Shown here: piece after piece, positions 61,995 to 64,000 of the stretch
Numbering within the stretch: position 1 is the first letter of the stretch
Layout: the number at the start of each line of letters is the position of its first letter
Assembly (NCBI GenBank): GCA_965232405.1
Contig: OZ246966.1
Coordinates: 992,001-1,056,000, forward strand
DNA: 64,000 bases
Reading direction: 5' to 3'
Source: RCIO01 sp965232405
GTDB taxonomy: Bacteria > Pseudomonadota > Alphaproteobacteria > Rhizobiales > Rhizobiaceae
Notes under the pieces: generated by a model
Databases searched by the model: none
Seen by the model: only the letters and a program-made list of their open reading frames with translations
Told to the model about the DNA's origin: nothing
Program-made: the position numbers and the translations under genes

Positions 61995-62795
61995 TCAGTT
62001 GATCGGGGCCAGCAGTTCCGGCGCCGTCACCAGTTGCCGCACGCCGTGCGAGTGGTCTTCCTCGAATACGTTGCCGTCCTCGGCCCATTTGTAGAGCGAA
62101 TTAATGTCGAGTTTGGCGCATTGCGGGCGAACGCTCCAGGTCACTTGCAGGGGCGAACAGACAGACTGGGTATAGCTCGGCCCGGTCGTGGAACCGGCGA
62201 ATACGACCGGATCGCCAGTGCCGCCTGGAATGGCCTTCGCCTGGTGCAGACCATTCATCGCACTTCCCGAATAGTCGAAATCGGCGAAGTCCAGCGCTTC
62301 GGGATCGTTGACGACGAGGAAGACCTGCGCTTCCACCCGAAGCTGCGGGTTGGCGCATGCTTCGCTGAGGCAGGAACCCAGGCCCGGCCCCGGCGCCACG
62401 TCGCACGATGTGTGAACCCAGTGCACCTCGATCGTGTCACCCGGTTTCACGCCATGAAACGCGCCGTGACCTCCCGCGGGATCCTCAAGTTCCGCTGCCG
62501 TCAGCGAATCCGTATCGTTGCACTTGTATCCGCCATGCTCGCCACTGCCAGCGAAGATCGCGAAACCCGGCCCCTTGTGCTCGGCATTGGTGTGCGTGTG
62601 GATGTTGCAGAGGTTGAGCGCAGTCGCTGCGGGTGCGGGCGCGAACACGCGCGGGTTCGATCCCTCGACGCTGGCAATATCGCGCGGCGTCTGCGGCCCG
62701 AACCCGACACAAAGGTCCTGCGCAACTGCCTGGCTGCTTATCGCCATTGCCGCAACAAATGAAATTGCCGCCGCTCCTGTCGGTAGATTCTTCAT
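61995..62795 (-). CDS. Delta-class carbonic anhydrase, periplasmic
   Basis: The 266-residue protein has a signal peptide (AAAISFVAAMAISSQAVAQD) and a histidine-rich domain CNIHTHTNAEHKGPGF near residue 63, VHWVHTSCDVAPGPG near residue 126, and several Cys likely in disulfides. This pattern is that of the delta-class carbonic anhydrase family known from marine diatoms and dinoflagellates and from some proteobacteria. It would hydrate CO2 in the periplasm. GGGAGAGCAGGAG precedes the ATG; the longer frame runs across the promoter. Family call from motif memory. Confidence 0.8.
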   Translation of the reverse strand: MKNLPTGAAAISFVAAMAISSQAVAQDLCVGFGPQTPRDIASVEGSNPRVFAPAPAATALNLCNIHTHTNAEHKGPGFAIFAGSGEHGGYKCNDTDSLTAAELEDPAGGHGAFHGVKPGDTIEVHWVHTSCDVAPGPGLGSCLSEACANPQLRVEAQVFLVVNDPEALDFADFDYSGSAMNGLHQAKAIPGGTGDPVVFAGSTTGPSYTQSVCSPLQVTWSVRPQCAKLDINSLYKWAEDGNVFEEDHSHGVRQLVTAPELLAPIN

Positions 62796-62881
62796 CTCCT
62801 GCTCTCCCGCACAACCTGATGTTGACGTTACGTCAGCAGCACTATGCCTTCTCTGTGCAAAGTGCAAATGACAGGAGCCGC

Positions 62882-63844
62882 TCAATAAGTCGTGCGGCGC
62901 TCCTCGCTCGGCGGGCGGCCGAACTGGAGCCGGTAGCTCTGGGCGAAGTAGGAGTGCGAAGTGAAGCCGGTGGCAATCGCCACATCGAGGATCGGCATGT
63001 TGGTCTGGCGCAGAAGCTCGCGCGCGCGCTCCAGCCTCAGCCGCATGTAATAGCGGCCGGGCGTCATGGTCAGATGGCGCAGGAACAGCCGCTCCACCTG
63101 TCTCACCGACAGCCCCGCCGCCTTGGCAAGCTGGCCCGCCGACAGCGGCTCGTCCAGATTGTCGGCCATCAGCTCGACGATCTTCTTCAGCTTGTCCGAC
63201 TTGCCGGTGAGGTCGCGTTCGGGTCCGACGCGCTGGCGGTCGCTCGCCGTCCTGATGCGCTCGTGCTGGAACTGATTGGCGATCTCGTTCGCAATGGCGA
63301 CGCCGAAATCGTTGCGCACGATTTCCAGCATCAAGTCGATGGAGGTGGTGCCGCCCGCACAAGTGTAGCGCTTGCGGTCGATTTCGTAGACGCCGCCGGT
63401 GCACTCGATATCGGGAAAACGCTCCTTGAAGCCGGCGCGGTTTTCCCAGTGGATGGTGCAGCGGTAACCGTCGAGCTGGCCGGCCTCGGCCAGCAGCTGC
63501 GCACCGACCGACAGCCCTCCCAGCGCACCGCCGCGCCTGCCCCAGGAGCGCAGAGCGCCGAGCAGCTTGCTCTTGCCGGGAAACTCGGTCGTGAAGCCCA
63601 CGCAGACGAACAGGATGTCGGCCTTTGCGAGGTCGGTGACAGCGTAGTCGATCTTGATCGGCAGGCCGTTGGAAGCCATGACCGACTCGCCGTCGACCGA
63701 CACGGTCGTCCAGGAATAGAAATCGTAACCCAGCGCGCGGTTTGCCGCCCGCACGGTGTCGATCGCGGCGGCAAGCGCAAACATCGAAAATGTGTCGACC
63801 AGCAGAAAGGCGAAGTGCCGGCCGTCGGTGGCTGGGTCGTTCAT
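62882..63844 (-). CDS. GlxA family transcriptional regulator (DJ-1/PfpI-AraC)
   Basis: The 320-residue protein has an amidotransferase-like DJ-1/PfpI domain (FAFLLVDTFSMFALAAAIDTVRAANRALG; GALGGLSVGAQLLAEAGQLDGYRCTIHWE, with the nucleophile-position Cys replaced) and a C-terminal AraC double HTH (LSAGQLAKAAGLSVRQVERLFLRHLTMTPGRYYMRLRLERARELL). This is the GlxA/CdhR/GbdR group that regulates use of choline, carnitine or arginine. Which genes it controls here cannot be seen; the partial gene upstream may be one. Confidence 0.88.
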   Translation of the reverse strand: MNDPATDGRHFAFLLVDTFSMFALAAAIDTVRAANRALGYDFYSWTTVSVDGESVMASNGLPIKIDYAVTDLAKADILFVCVGFTTEFPGKSKLLGALRSWGRRGGALGGLSVGAQLLAEAGQLDGYRCTIHWENRAGFKERFPDIECTGGVYEIDRKRYTCAGGTTSIDLMLEIVRNDFGVAIANEIANQFQHERIRTASDRQRVGPERDLTGKSDKLKKIVELMADNLDEPLSAGQLAKAAGLSVRQVERLFLRHLTMTPGRYYMRLRLERARELLRQTNMPILDVAIATGFTSHSYFAQSYRLQFGRPPSEERRTTY

Positions 63845-63929
63845 GGCCGCAGGTTCTATCCGATCGCTTCTGATCGGAACAGCCGCGCCTGCCGGTGGAA
63901 GACTGGGCCAGCGCGCACCCGGTCTATGG

Positions 63930-64000
63930 TCAGAATTTCGGCGGCTCGCGCCCTGCCGCGCGGTAGGCGGAAGTCACCGTCGCGGCCATCAGCATGGCGA
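63930..64000 (-). CDS. 3' end of an unidentified gene, cut by the right edge
   Basis: On the minus strand an open frame enters from the right edge and ends at the stop 63932-63930 with LMAATVTSAYRAAGREPPKF. The 22 residues visible are too few for identification. The frame quality and its position just upstream of a GlxA-type regulator suggest a real gene. Confidence 0.45.
   Translation of the reverse strand, partial: AMLMAATVTSAYRAAGREPPKF

Overview
The window looks like a chromosomal segment of a high-GC alphaproteobacterium of the order Rhizobiales (Hyphomicrobiales), probably of the Phyllobacteriaceae/Mesorhizobium kind. The support is a PdhS/CbrA-type cell-cycle histidine kinase, an Irr-type (ICE) palindrome in front of an iron transporter, a VtlR/LsrB-like LysR regulator divergent from a DUF1127 gene, an alphaproteobacterial tRNA-His with U72 and A73 and no G-1, a phasin gene, and an Entner-Doudoroff operon zwf-pgl-edd. 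I saw no insertion sequence, prophage, CRISPR array or rRNA. Nearly all of it is metabolic and regulatory housekeeping on both strands.

Layout, left to right. 0-5.3 kb: glycolate oxidase genes glcD-glcE (minus, glcE cut by the window edge) divergent from lactate-utilisation genes lutABC (plus). 5.3-9.3 kb: a PPP-type phosphoesterase, a small secreted or membrane ORF, an unknown Cys-rich protein, rsmE and a plant-type glutamate-cysteine ligase. 9.3-15.6 kb: a PAS-GGDEF cyclase, a DUF937 protein, DUF1127/LysR, xseA, tRNA-His and a phasin. The phasin gene is followed by three hairpins that all carry CCTCCTCCC in the loop. 15.7-19.7 kb: a 1304-residue PdhS-like kinase with very long acidic linkers. 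19.7-22.8 kb: an iron-binding protein and permease behind an Irr-type box, with no ATPase gene. 22.9-27 kb: acetoacetyl-CoA synthetase and an AsmA protein.

27-45.6 kb is dominated by polyamine use: potFGHI and a first gamma-glutamylpolyamine synthetase on the minus strand, then a second synthetase and a PuuB-like oxidase on the plus strand. Between them lie a LysR regulator, a quinone reductase gene broken by an in-frame TGA, a PhzF protein, an ScfR/RamB-like regulator divergent from isocitrate lyase (aceA) with a TTTACA repeat array between them, and a 1091-residue FAAL-ACP-thioester-reductase synthetase.

45.6-52 kb: a YciI/ECF sigma/SRPBCC cluster in which both transcription units start behind the same TGTCGG-N17-CGTCC element, an SLC13 transporter, an SDR and an aldehyde dehydrogenase. 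52-58 kb: zwf-pgl-edd followed by an EAL protein. 58-64 kb: a CHRD protein, a DrrAB-type ABC exporter, an NAD-dependent epimerase/dehydrogenase, a GNAT protein, a delta-class carbonic anhydrase, a GlxA-type regulator and the 3' end of one more gene.

The carbon logic is coherent: glycolate, lactate, acetoacetate and C2 units (aceA), polyamines, hexoses through Entner-Doudoroff, and a PHB-linked phasin. No dramatic new defence or mobile system is visible. The most unusual items are the hairpin array behind the phasin gene, the paired ECF promoters, the stand-alone FAAL-ACP-reductase and the acidic expansion of the PdhS-like kinase.
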